Assembly (NCBI RefSeq): GCF_014645735.1
Contig: NZ_BMMH01000006.1
Span: forward strand, 372,001 to 436,000
Direction of reading: 5' to 3'
Origin: Nocardia jinanensis
GTDB taxonomy: Bacteria > Actinomycetota > Actinomycetes > Mycobacteriales > Mycobacteriaceae
Length of the DNA stretch: 64,000 bases
The notes under the pieces are model-generated. The model searched no databases and was not told the DNA's origin. It worked only from the letters and a program-made list of their open reading frames with translations. Made by a program: the position numbers and the translations under genes. Below, piece by piece: positions 34,660 to 43,815 of this stretch (position 1 is the first letter of the stretch; every line of letters starts with the position of its first letter).

Positions 34660-35388
34660 TCAGGCGATATGGGCGATGATGTCGCGATGCAGGTCGAACA
34701 GGGTGGCGTCCTCGGTGGACCGCGGCCGCGCGAGGGTGACGCGGATGTCCTGCACGATCCGCGCCGGGCGGTCGGCGAGCACGACGACCCGGTCGGACAG
34801 GAAGGCCGCTTCGAGGGCGTTGTGGGTGACCAGCAATCCGGTGACCGAACGTTCGACGAGCAAGGTCTGCAACAGCAGCCGGAGTTTGCGGCCGGTGAGT
34901 TCGTCGAGCGCGCTGAACGGTTCGTCGAACAGGACGATGTCCGGGTCGACGGCGAACGCCCTCGCCACTGCCGCCCGCTGGCGCTGCCCGCCGGACAGCA
35001 CCGAGGGGTAGGCGTCGGCGTATTCGCTCAGGCCGACCGCCTCGATGAGTTCCGGGACCGCGGCCACGCTCTGTCCGGCCGATTTCGCGGCGATCTCGAT
35101 GTTCTCGGCGACACTTATCCAGTCCAGGAGCCGTGGTTGCTGGAAGACCATTCCCGTCCGGCCCGGCGTCGCGTTCGTGCCCACCCGGATCACGCCGGCG
35201 TCCGCCGTCTCGAGGCCGGCCACCAGATGCAGCAGAGTCGTCTTGCCGGTGCCCGAAGCGCCCACCAGGGATACGAGCTCACCCGGAGCCACCTCGAGCG
35301 AGAAGTCCTCGAAGACCGTCTGGACGGTGCCGTCCTTCTTGCTCACGAAGGATTTGGAGATATTACGAAGTTCGATTCCGGCGCTCAT
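34660..35388 (-). CDS. ABC importer ATPase (SsuB/TauB-like)
   Basis: The 242-residue ATPase has Walker A GASGTGKTT, signature LSGGQRQRAAVARAF and Walker B IVLFDEPFSALDELTG, characteristic of the nitrate/sulfonate/taurine subfamily. Its start overlaps the stop of the permease gene (35385), and the binding lipoprotein gene follows 29 bases after its stop. It drives uptake with the permease at 35385-36230. Confidence 0.92.
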   Translation of the reverse strand: MSAGIELRNISKSFVSKKDGTVQTVFEDFSLEVAPGELVSLVGASGTGKTTLLHLVAGLETADAGVIRVGTNATPGRTGMVFQQPRLLDWISVAENIEIAAKSAGQSVAAVPELIEAVGLSEYADAYPSVLSGGQRQRAAVARAFAVDPDIVLFDEPFSALDELTGRKLRLLLQTLLVERSVTGLLVTHNALEAAFLSDRVVVLADRPARIVQDIRVTLARPRSTEDATLFDLHRDIIAHIA

Positions 35389-36230
35389 ACCGCGGACTCC
35401 TTACGCCAGCGAGAAACTCGCCGTTCCAGTGTCTGGAGGACGCCGTACTCGATCGCCGTCATGACCAGCGCGAAGGCGATCGTCCAGGCGAGCACGCCCG
35501 CCACATTGTGGTTGGAGAACTCCAGGTTGAGTTGATATCCGACGCCACTGGCCAATCCGAAGATCTCGACCAGCACGATCACCTTCCACGCCATGGCGAT
35601 GCCCAGTCGCGCGCCGGTGAACAGCGCGGGAGCCAGGGCGGGCAGCCAGATACGGCGTAGGCGGGTCCACGCACTGAAGCGGTACACATGGGCCATCTCG
35701 TGCAACTGTGGATCGACCCCGCGAACGCCCTGGGTGATGTTGACGATCAGTGCGGGGGCGGCGGCGAGTGCCACGGCCAGGATCGGGTTGACAACGCTGA
35801 TCCCGAACCAGATGACACACAGGAGTGCCTTCACCAGACCCGGCGTCACCAGCCCCAGCAGCACCGCGGGTTCGAAGAACCGCTGCACATATTTGTTGCG
35901 CCCCATCGCGATTCCGAGCACCACCGCGACAACGAAGGCCACCGCGAACCCCAGGAGTACCCGTGTCAGCGTCACCTGGAGATTCGTCCACAGCAAACCG
36001 CTGTCCGACAGCACCACCAGCTCGTCGGCGATCGCGCCGAGCGACGGCACCAGCGGACTGTCCATCCGGGCGGCCATGACATTCCACCCCACCGCCAGCA
36101 GGATGATCAGCGCCAGCGGCGGAGCAACCACTCCGGCGAGAGAGGTGGCGCGTGAGACCGGGGTCGGTCGGCGGATCGGAGGTGTTCGGCCCGCCCGTTC
36201 GGCCGCGGGCTCGGCACTCAGCACGGTCAT
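35385..36230 (-). CDS. ABC importer permease (SsuC/TauC-like)
   Basis: The 281-residue membrane protein has about six helices and the ATPase-coupling EAA-type loop in the segment AHVYRFSAWTRLRRIWLPALAPAL. It forms the channel of the sulfonate/nitrate-type importer. The GTG or ATG start at 36230 lies 149 bases after the MarR stop, so the transporter may have its own promoter. Its stop overlaps the ATPase start, the classical order permease-ATPase-binding protein. Confidence 0.9.
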   Translation of the reverse strand: MTVLSAEPAAERAGRTPPIRRPTPVSRATSLAGVVAPPLALIILLAVGWNVMAARMDSPLVPSLGAIADELVVLSDSGLLWTNLQVTLTRVLLGFAVAFVVAVVLGIAMGRNKYVQRFFEPAVLLGLVTPGLVKALLCVIWFGISVVNPILAVALAAAPALIVNITQGVRGVDPQLHEMAHVYRFSAWTRLRRIWLPALAPALFTGARLGIAMAWKVIVLVEIFGLASGVGYQLNLEFSNHNVAGVLAWTIAFALVMTAIEYGVLQTLERRVSRWRKESAV

Positions 36231-36379
36231 GAGAATCCGTTCGATCGGCCGGCGTCGCGGGTGCGTCGCCGGCGGAGCAGGGTGTGAATTGTCTGCGGGC
36301 CGATCGCGGCCCCGCAGATGTCAGGCAGTGGGATCGGTACGGTGCGCAGGTGCGGGTGTCGGACACCCGCGCGGGGTCG

Positions 36380-36850
36380 TTACGACGGATGCGGCCCCGT
36401 CGCCGACACCAGGAGTTCCAGTCCGTCGCCGAGGGCGATGATCGTGGCCATCTGCTCGGGTGAGAGTGTCGAGATCCGGTCCAGGATGATCTCGGTGAGC
36501 TGTCGGCGGCTGCGCAGGAACAGCTCGCGGCCCGACTCGCTCACTTCGATCAAGTTGACCCGGCCATCCGCATCCGAAGTGCGGCGGACGACCTCCCCGG
36601 ACTCCTCGAGCTTGCGAACCGTTCGCGATACGCTGGCCGGGTCCACACCCTCGTGTGCCGCGAGTTCGGACATCGACAGCGGCCCGAATTTGACGATCGC
36701 CGCGAGGGTGCTGCGCGCGGATTGGTTGATACCCGCACGATCCATCGTCCGGAACTGCCGGGCCGCTTGAATGAGTGCGACCTGCACTCGCTCCACCGCT
36801 GCCACGTACTCCGCGCTGGTGGTCGACGAGTCGGGCAGGGTCATCGGCAT
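36380..36850 (-). CDS. MarR-family regulator upstream of the SsuABC-like operon
   Basis: The 156-residue winged-helix protein has the MarR recognition segment MSELAAHEGVDPASVSRTVRKLEESGEVV and the wing TSDADGRVNLIEVSESG. It is first of the co-directional block 36850-31184 and may control uptake and efflux there in response to a small phenolic or sulfonated ligand. No clear palindrome was found between it and the permease gene. Confidence 0.87.
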   Translation of the reverse strand: MPMTLPDSSTTSAEYVAAVERVQVALIQAARQFRTMDRAGINQSARSTLAAIVKFGPLSMSELAAHEGVDPASVSRTVRKLEESGEVVRRTSDADGRVNLIEVSESGRELFLRSRRQLTEIILDRISTLSPEQMATIIALGDGLELLVSATGPHPS

Positions 36851-37184
36851 GTCCTTCGTGCAGAGGGGTCCCGGGTGGGGAGACCTGACACATTGTCGTC
36901 ATCGTGCAGGTTCCCTTCGTTCGCAGGTGACCGGTCAACCGTGTGGAACCGACGACAAAAGGTTAACAACGATCAAGTAAATCCCGGCATGGACCGCGGG
37001 TGGCCGACACACTCAGTTTCCGGCGATCACGGTTCCAGAATTCACATTTCCCCAGCTCGAGGGCGTGATCTCCGAACGCGCCGCCTCCCCTCCGGACTTT
37101 CGGATCGCAGCGATCCGAATATTCGGCCCCGCTACGGGCCGGGTCTTTTTGATCTATCCGCCGGTCGTGGCCGAGAATCGGCTC
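36851..37184. other. Divergent intergenic region, no gene recognised
   Basis: This is the upstream region of the MarR gene (minus) and the frameshifted gene (plus). A Shine-Dalgarno-like AAGGGAACC lies at 36909-36917 on the minus strand, but nothing else interpretable. No family-like open frame appears. Confidence 0.35.
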
Positions 37185-37540
37185 ATGGATGTTCCTGCCC
37201 TGCTCAGCAGGTCAGTCGACATGGTCCCGGCAGACGCAGCAAGCGATACCGGCCCGACGAAGGCAGACGTCGACGAATATCTCCGCGACGAGCGGGAGAT
37301 CGCGCTCGGTATCCTCCAGGACTTCGACGGCATCGGGTGGCAATCCGGTCGCGCGCAGGGTTTCCATTCCTTCGGACTCCCTCATGCGCGACCTTCGAGC
37401 CGGTCGTCCATCTGCTCATCGGCATCGAGCTGCTCGAATCCCTGGGTTGGGAGCTCGTCGGTGTGGTCGAACGGAATATCGAGCACGTCTACTACACAAT
37501 GGCGTTCATAGGCCGGGTCCGCCGGAGGCCGGGTCGGATA
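37185..37540 (+). pseudogene. Frameshifted small conserved-looking gene of unknown function
   Basis: From ATG 37185 the frame reads DVPALLSRSVDMVPADAAS and reaches DEREIALGILQDFDGIGWQS, after which coding character fades near 37370. It resumes in another frame at about 37390 with TFEPVVHLLIGIELLESLGW and VGVVERNIEHVYYTMAFIG. Both halves look like real protein, and together they would make a helical protein of about 110-120 residues. The family is not known to me. One two-base or two one-base indels around 37370-37395 explain the break. Confidence 0.5.
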
Positions 37541-37618
37541 TGCGGCCGGCCAGGCCCCGAGAACGAGAGGGTGGCCGATTCACCGCGTCCCCGCGCCGCA
37601 GTCCCGGTCGGAACCGGC

Positions 37619-39421
37619 TCAGCGTCGTACAGGTCCGTCGATCAGTTCGGACGGAGCCTCCCCCGACGCGAGTGCGGCGACCGCGGCCAGCTCTTCGCCG
37701 ACCGACTCGTGGATCTCCTCGCTGTCCGCCTTTCCCTTCCGGCGTCCGTCCGTGAAGAGTGAGAAGATCGCACCGAGCACACAGCAGATGAGCGCGAAGG
37801 TGAAGGCGGCGCTGAGACCGTCGGCGAACGGGTCGCTGATCAAATGGGGGAAGAACTCCAGCCCGGTCAGGTGATCGATACTGGACTGCGACAGCCCGTG
37901 CAGCGCGTCGCCACCGACCTGCTGGATGGGGTTGTAGCCCAGGAACGCCGCGAACAGGATGCCGACTGTCGGCAGCTGGGCGATCCCCTGAGCTGATTCT
38001 CCGGTCATGCCGCCCGCGGTCAGACCGTCGAACATCGCGGCCGGGAGATGCGCGCTCAGTCCGGCGATCATCAGCGAGAAGAACAGCCCGATCGACAGCA
38101 CCATCGACGCGTTCTGGAAGGTCGTCATCATGCCGGCGCCCGAGCCGCGGGAGGTGATCGGCAGTGAGTTCATCACCAGGGCGCGGTTCGGTGAGGAGAA
38201 CAGACCCATGCCGATGCCGTTGATCAGCAGGATCAGCGCGAATGCCCAGTAGCCGAAGTCGACCGGTATGGCTGTCAGCGCGCCGAAGGTCCCCGCGGTG
38301 ATGAGCATTCCGGTGGTCGTGAAACCCTTGGCGCCGAACCGATCCGACAGCGCGCCGGAGAGCGGGGCGCTGAGCAGGAAGCCGACTGTCATGGGCAGCA
38401 TGTAGATCCCGGCCCACAGCGGGGTGCGGGAGTAGTCGAAGCCGTGCTGCGGCAACCAGATGCCCTGCAGCCAGATGATCAGGACGAACTGCAGGCCACC
38501 GCGGCCTATCGATCCCATCAGATTGGCCGCGTTACCGAACGCGAACGAACGGTTCTCGAACAAGGACAACTCGAAGAGCGGGCTCTCGACTTTCGTTTCG
38601 ATGTACACGAATACGCCGAGCACGACGAGACCACCGATGATCGCCGTCAACACCCAGGGGTTCGACCATCCCATATCGGAGCTGCCATAGGGCTGGATGC
38701 CGTAGGTGATGCCGACCAGGATCGCGACGAGACCCACAGCGAACGTCACATTGCCCCACCAGTCCATCTTCGCCCTCGTGCGGACGCCGGTGTCGCGCAG
38801 TTTCAGGTAGGCCCACACGGTACCGACGACACCGAACGGAACTGATACGAGGAAGATGTAGTGCCACTGGATCGGCGCCAGCACACCGCCGACGAGCAGG
38901 CCCAGAAACGAGCCGGCGATAGCGGCGACACCGTTGATACCCATGGCGAGTCCGCGCTGGCCGGCGGGAAACGCGTCGGTGAGAATGGCGGAGCTGTTGG
39001 CCATGAGGAAGGCGCCGCCGATGCCCTGGACGATCCGCCAGGCGATCAGCCAGATCGCCGCGGCGGGGCCGTCGAACCAGGTGATCGCCAGGAAGACCGA
39101 CGAGATGGTGAAGATGGCGAAGCCCAGGTTGTACATACGAGCTCGGCCGAACATATCACCGAGACGGCCGAAGCTGACCACGAGCACAGCGGTGACGACC
39201 AGGAACCCCATCATCATCCAGAGCAGATAGCTGGTGTTCCCGGATTCCAGGGGATTGAGACCGATGCCCTTGAAGATATCGGGCAGCGCGATCAACACGA
39301 TGGAGGAGTTGATCGTGGCGATCAGCATGCCGAGAGTGGTGTTGGAGAGCGCGATCCATTTGTAGTGCGGTCCGAGGTCTGCCGATCCCGCGGTGGATGC
39401 TCGTACGGTGGGCGTGGTCAT
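37619..39421 (-). CDS. DHA2-type MFS multidrug efflux transporter
   Basis: The 600-residue protein has about 14 membrane helices, opening IALSNTTLGMLIATINSSIV, with SFGRLGDMFGRARMYNL after helix 2 and VQGIGGAFLMANSSAI later, as in EmrB/QacA-type pumps. ATG 39421 follows AGAGGAA with 6-base spacing and was preferred over one nine codons upstream. The MarR gene lies directly upstream on the same strand with an excellent operator beyond it, so the pump is probably induced by its own substrates. Confidence 0.88.
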   Translation of the reverse strand: MTTPTVRASTAGSADLGPHYKWIALSNTTLGMLIATINSSIVLIALPDIFKGIGLNPLESGNTSYLLWMMMGFLVVTAVLVVSFGRLGDMFGRARMYNLGFAIFTISSVFLAITWFDGPAAAIWLIAWRIVQGIGGAFLMANSSAILTDAFPAGQRGLAMGINGVAAIAGSFLGLLVGGVLAPIQWHYIFLVSVPFGVVGTVWAYLKLRDTGVRTRAKMDWWGNVTFAVGLVAILVGITYGIQPYGSSDMGWSNPWVLTAIIGGLVVLGVFVYIETKVESPLFELSLFENRSFAFGNAANLMGSIGRGGLQFVLIIWLQGIWLPQHGFDYSRTPLWAGIYMLPMTVGFLLSAPLSGALSDRFGAKGFTTTGMLITAGTFGALTAIPVDFGYWAFALILLINGIGMGLFSSPNRALVMNSLPITSRGSGAGMMTTFQNASMVLSIGLFFSLMIAGLSAHLPAAMFDGLTAGGMTGESAQGIAQLPTVGILFAAFLGYNPIQQVGGDALHGLSQSSIDHLTGLEFFPHLISDPFADGLSAAFTFALICCVLGAIFSLFTDGRRKGKADSEEIHESVGEELAAVAALASGEAPSELIDGPVRR

Positions 39422-39493
39422 GGGCAGTTCCTCTGAGCGGTGGTCCAAGGGATGGCTGAAACGCGACGCATCGTCGGCGTGTGTCCGGAAGCG

Positions 39494-39943
39494 TTAGGTC
39501 ATCCCGAGCGCCTCGGCCAGAATCGTGACTCCGCGGCCGACCGTCACGCGATCGTCCGCGTCGAGGCCGTCGAGGGCCTCCGCGAGCAATTGCGCTCTCT
39601 TGGTCCGGGCGTCGGCGATCAATTCGATCCCGGCCGCTGTCGGGTTCAGCAGGCGGGCGCGGCCGTCGCCGGGGTCGGGGGTGCGTTCGATGTACCCCCG
39701 GTCCACGAGGACGGCCACGATACGAGACATCGTCGGTGCGGAGACGGATTCTCGTTCGGCCAGGGTGGACATCCGGATCGGGGCGTGGTTGATGATCGTC
39801 CACAGCGCCGACGCGACACCCGCGCTGAGATTTCGGCCCTGATCGCGGGTGCGCAGTGTGCGGTTGATTCGGGTGAGCAGGTGATACAGGGTCGCGACGT
39901 CGGCGGGGGTGCCGAGCTCGTCAGCGACGGATATCAACTCCAT
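39494..39943 (-). CDS. MarR-family repressor of the adjacent MFS pump
   Basis: The 149-residue winged-helix regulator has MSTLAERESVSAPTMSRIV as recognition region and DPGDGRARLLNPTAAG as wing. The ATG at 39943 has GAAGGA eight bases upstream; an earlier ATG would sit directly on that ribosome-binding site. A palindrome of 10-bp arms (40000-40024) lies just upstream of the gene, and the pump follows 72 bases downstream. Repression of both genes is the simple model. Confidence 0.87.
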   Translation of the reverse strand: MELISVADELGTPADVATLYHLLTRINRTLRTRDQGRNLSAGVASALWTIINHAPIRMSTLAERESVSAPTMSRIVAVLVDRGYIERTPDPGDGRARLLNPTAAGIELIADARTKRAQLLAEALDGLDADDRVTVGRGVTILAEALGMT

Positions 39944-39999
39944 CGCGCCCATCCTTCGTCTGTTCGATTACCAGAGATGAGAATGTTTATGCCGGTAGA

Positions 40000-40024
40000 T
40001 TAGTTGCTTCTGCTAAGCAAGTAA
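40000..40024. promoter_or_regulatory. MarR-type operator
   Basis: TTAGTTGCTT-CTGCT-AAGCAAGTAA: the arms match at 9 of 10 positions around a 5-base spacer. The site lies 57 bases upstream of the MarR start and in the AT-rich part of the gap before the divergent helicase gene, as expected for an autoregulatory operator. Confidence 0.75.
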
Positions 40025-40120
40025 ACCGTACCCGGCGTCGATGCGTGGGCTGCGGATGGTGTCGGCGGCCCACCGATACGGTGGGCGTCGTGGATCGGAG
40101 CCGAGGCCTCACACTGATCG

Positions 40121-42583
40121 GTGATGAAACCGCCCGAGCTTCCCGACCTACCTATCCGTAGCGTTCTCGATCATCTCGTCGAGACGTTGGCCGAACGCAG
40201 GACTGCCGTGCTGGTCGCGCCGCCGGGGACCGGTAAGACAACCCTGGCACCCTTGGCGCTGGCGGCGTCTGTCGCAGGGCGGGTGGTCGTCGCCGAGCCC
40301 CGGCGGTTGGCGGCCCGGGCCGCAGCCGGGCGGATGGCTGCGCTGCTGGGCGAGCAGGTGGGCGAAACCGTCGGTTACTCGGTCCGGGGGGATCGACGGG
40401 TGGGCCGCGGGACTCGGATCGAGGTCGTCACATCGGGGTTGCTGGTACGACGGTTACAGGACGATCCCGAGTCGGCAGGGGTCGATGTGATCATGCTCGA
40501 CGAGTGTCACGAGCGGCATCTCGACGCGGATCTGCTGTTGGCGTTGCTGCTGGACGCCCGAGCCGGATTGAGGCCGGACCTGCAGGTGCTCGCGACATCG
40601 GCAACTGTCGCAGCCGAACGGCTTTCGGCCCTACTCGGCGGGGATCACGCGGCGCCGGTGGTGCGGGCCCAGGGTCGGACCTATCCCGTGGAGACCACCT
40701 ACGTCCCGTCGTTGCCACGGGAGCGGATCGAAGCGCAGGTCGCGCGCGCCACCCGAACCGCGCTCGCCGAAACCGAAGGCGATGTACTGGTCTTCCTCCC
40801 CGGCGCAGCCGAAATCCGGCGGACGACAGTACTTCTGGCCGATCCGGACGACGTGGATATCGTTCCGTTGCACGGCAGACTCTCCGCGGCGGGGCAGGAC
40901 ACCGCGTTACGGCCCGGGACTCGGCGGCGAGTGGTGTTGTCCACGGCGGTGGCGGAGTCCAGTCTGACGGTGCCGGGGGTGCGGGCAGTGGTGGATTCGG
41001 GTCTCGCCCGAGTCCCACGTATCGATCGGGCGCGAGGACTCTCCGGTCTTGCCACAGTTCGAGTGTCGGCGGCGGTGGCCGAGCAGCGGGCCGGGCGAGC
41101 CGGGCGTGAAGCCCCGGGACGGGTATGGCGGTGCTGGCCCGAATACGAGCACGGCACGCTGCCCGCCTATCCGGAACCGGAGATCCGGACAGCGGACCTG
41201 ACGCGGTTGGCGCTGGAACTGGCGTGTTGGGGTACCGCCGATGGGCACGGCCTCACCTGGTGGGATGCCCCACCGCCCGGCGGATTGGCCGCCGGGCGGG
41301 AGGTACTGCGCGCGTTGGGAGCTGTCGACGGAGACGGTGCGGTGACCGACCGCGGGCGGGGAATCGCCCGGATCGGGCTCCATCCGCGGCTGGCGCGCGC
41401 GTTGCTCGACGGGGCCGCAGTGGTGGGCGCGCGGGCGGCTGCGGAAGTGGTCACCGTCCTCGATGACGACACCCATATATCCGGTGTCGATCTCACCGCA
41501 GGCCTGCGTGCGCTGCGGCGCGAGCGGCCGGCGCGCTGGCGACGGGAGGTCGAGCGACTGGCCCGATCGGTCGAGGGGCCCGACGGGGTCGACGATCCGG
41601 CTTTCGTTGTCGCGCTCGCTCATCCGGAGCGTCTGGCTCGCCGGCGCGGCCCGGGTTCGGCGAGTTATCTCATGGTCGGTGGCACTGCGGTGACGCTGCC
41701 GCCCGGCTCCGGAACAGGTGATCCGGAGTGGCTGGCGATCGGCGTCGCGACCCGCGACCCGGGTCGTGCCGAAGGGTACATACGGTTGGCCGCGGTCGCC
41801 GATGAAGAGCTGGCCCGCCGTGCCGCGTCGAACCTGCTGATCACCGTCGACGAGATCGATTGGATCGACGGCGATGTGGTCGCCCGGCGGGTCGAACGAC
41901 TGGGTGCGATCACACTGTCGGAGAAACCGATTCCCGACCCCGATCGCCGATCGGTCGGCGCAGCGGTGCGGCGCGGGCTGAACTCGACCGGTCTCGGCCT
42001 ACTGCGCTGGAACGCCGAGGCGATCGCCTTCCGGCAACGTCTCGACTTCCTGTACCGCGCTCTCGGCGCCCCCTGGCCGCGGGTCGACGACGAGTCACTC
42101 CTCGCCACCGCCGACACCTGGCTCGGCCCCGAACTCGCCGCCGCCCGGCGCCGCGCCGACCTCGAACGCGTCGACGCCGGACAGGCACTGCGCCGCCTGC
42201 TGCCCTGGCCGGATGCCGCCCGCTTGGACGAACTGGCGCCCGAACGCGCGGAGGTCCCCTCCGGCAGCCGGCCCCGCCTCGACTACTCGACCGACCCGCC
42301 GGTGCTCGCGATCAAGGTGCAGGAGGTCTTCGGTTGGACAGACACACCACGCCTGGCAGGCGGTCGCGTCCCGATCGTGCTGCACCTGCTCTCACCCGCC
42401 CGACGCCCGATAGCAGTCACCGCGGACCTCACATCCTTCTGGCGGACCGGCTGGCCGCGAGTCCGCGCCGACCTGCGCGGCCGCTACCCCAAACATGCCT
42501 GGCCGGAAGACCCCACCACCGTGCCCGCCCACCGAGGCACTGCCCGCAACGCCGACCGTGACCGGCCAGGACCATCACGCTGA
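40121..42583 (+). CDS. hrpB: ATP-dependent RNA helicase HrpB
   Basis: The 820-residue DEAH-box helicase has Walker A PPGTGKTT (35-42), the DExH motif DECH (127-130), SAT in LATSATVAAER, and the helicase C motif QRAGRAGRE. The HA2 region and the HrpB-specific C-terminal domain complete the family's usual length. HrpB helicases are cytoplasmic, with an unsettled physiological role in RNA metabolism. GTG 40121 is directly followed by an ATG at 40124, and either may be used. It is divergent from the MarR-MFS operon. Confidence 0.92.
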   Translation: MMKPPELPDLPIRSVLDHLVETLAERRTAVLVAPPGTGKTTLAPLALAASVAGRVVVAEPRRLAARAAAGRMAALLGEQVGETVGYSVRGDRRVGRGTRIEVVTSGLLVRRLQDDPESAGVDVIMLDECHERHLDADLLLALLLDARAGLRPDLQVLATSATVAAERLSALLGGDHAAPVVRAQGRTYPVETTYVPSLPRERIEAQVARATRTALAETEGDVLVFLPGAAEIRRTTVLLADPDDVDIVPLHGRLSAAGQDTALRPGTRRRVVLSTAVAESSLTVPGVRAVVDSGLARVPRIDRARGLSGLATVRVSAAVAEQRAGRAGREAPGRVWRCWPEYEHGTLPAYPEPEIRTADLTRLALELACWGTADGHGLTWWDAPPPGGLAAGREVLRALGAVDGDGAVTDRGRGIARIGLHPRLARALLDGAAVVGARAAAEVVTVLDDDTHISGVDLTAGLRALRRERPARWRREVERLARSVEGPDGVDDPAFVVALAHPERLARRRGPGSASYLMVGGTAVTLPPGSGTGDPEWLAIGVATRDPGRAEGYIRLAAVADEELARRAASNLLITVDEIDWIDGDVVARRVERLGAITLSEKPIPDPDRRSVGAAVRRGLNSTGLGLLRWNAEAIAFRQRLDFLYRALGAPWPRVDDESLLATADTWLGPELAAARRRADLERVDAGQALRRLLPWPDAARLDELAPERAEVPSGSRPRLDYSTDPPVLAIKVQEVFGWTDTPRLAGGRVPIVLHLLSPARRPIAVTADLTSFWRTGWPRVRADLRGRYPKHAWPEDPTTVPAHRGTARNADRDRPGPSR

Positions 42584-42799
42584 CCCCGCGTCTCGACTGA
42601 TGATATCCCGCAGGAACGTGCCGTCTCCGGCACATGACGAGCCGGAGACCCCGGCGATCGGCCCAGACCTGATCTCTCGCGTCCGGGCCCGAGCCTGCCG
42701 ACCGGCCGAAGGCATCGGGATAATTGCGCAGTAGTTGCCGTTGCGCGCAGACTCGATGCCGGGCAACGATCCGGCTCGGCCCGTACCGGGAGGTCAGAG

Positions 42800-43765
42800 G
42801 TGATGATGAATCGCACGCTCGCGCTCGTCACAGCCGTCTCGCTCGCCGTGGTGGGCTGCGGTGACGACACCGGCACCCGGGCCGACGAGACACGATCGCA
42901 GGCGGCTCCCGCTCCACCGCCGGAATTCTGGTCGGCACCCGCCGACACCCCGCAACAGCAAGCGGACGTCGCCCAGGCGACCCGGGAGATCGACGTCTGC
43001 GCTCTGCTCCCCCGCGAAACCCTCGGTGACCTCGACCTGGGCGATATCCGGAGCGTTACGGTCGGTCTGGACTCGTGCCGAGCAGTCCTCGGCGACGCGG
43101 GCGCGGGTGAAGTCGGCACTCTGACCTGGCATACAACCCTGCTCCCCACACTCACCCCGAGCCGCGGTATCAGCAAGCAACTGGGCGATGTGAGCGTCCT
43201 GCTGGTTCCCGGACGCGACAACGATCCGCGCGCCTGCGGTGCCACCGCCCGTTTCCCGGTGGGCGCCGCGTTCTACCTCAGCATCGCCGTTCCGGACCGT
43301 GATTCGTGTGCGGTCGCCGATAGTTTGCTGCCCGGTATGATCGAGCGATGGCGGCAGTCCCCGGCCCAGGGCACCTCACCCGATACCGTCGACACGGTGC
43401 TGCTCGGTGCCGACCCGTGCGCGGTGCGCGCGAAACTGGCCGACACCACCGATACCGATCAGCGACGGCTGACCCAATGCCTGTTCGGGTACCGGAACGA
43501 AACAGTCACGGTGGGCTATGAGTACCGCGTCCCCGACCAGTTGCGGGCCCGCGGCACCGAAGAGAAGATCGGTGACCGGACCGTATTCCGCTCGACATCG
43601 CTGTACGACAGCAGCATCCCGATCTACTCCGCCGTCGTCGGGCCCGAATTACCTTCCGGCAGTACAGCTTTCGTACCGCGCATACCGGTCGTCGAGGTCA
43701 CCTCGGCCACCGACGACGTCGCTCGGCAGGTGATGTCGGAGGTGCTGACCCTCTTCCCCCGGTAA
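42800..43765 (+). CDS. DUF3558-like secreted lipoprotein
   Basis: The 321-residue precursor starts at GTG 42800 or ATG 42803 behind GGGAGG, with a signal peptide ending VVGC at about residue 20. The mature protein has repeated paired cysteines in the pattern of mycobacterial DUF3558 lipoproteins: IDVCALLPRETLGDL with VGLDSCRAVLG, and GADPCAVRAKL with TQCLFGYRN. It looks like two degenerate copies of one domain. Function unknown; cell-surface location is likely. Confidence 0.75.
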   Translation: MMMNRTLALVTAVSLAVVGCGDDTGTRADETRSQAAPAPPPEFWSAPADTPQQQADVAQATREIDVCALLPRETLGDLDLGDIRSVTVGLDSCRAVLGDAGAGEVGTLTWHTTLLPTLTPSRGISKQLGDVSVLLVPGRDNDPRACGATARFPVGAAFYLSIAVPDRDSCAVADSLLPGMIERWRQSPAQGTSPDTVDTVLLGADPCAVRAKLADTTDTDQRRLTQCLFGYRNETVTVGYEYRVPDQLRARGTEEKIGDRTVFRSTSLYDSSIPIYSAVVGPELPSGSTAFVPRIPVVEVTSATDDVARQVMSEVLTLFPR

Positions 43766-43815
43766 GAGCCCCCGCGGCCCGTCCACTGTGACCGGTTACC
43801 GTGATCCACGGTCAC

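Noticed and set aside
38861..39436. Plus-strand ORF of 191 codons
   Set aside because: Antisense to the MFS gene; His/Asp/Gly-rich composition is typical of the mirror image of membrane protein codons.
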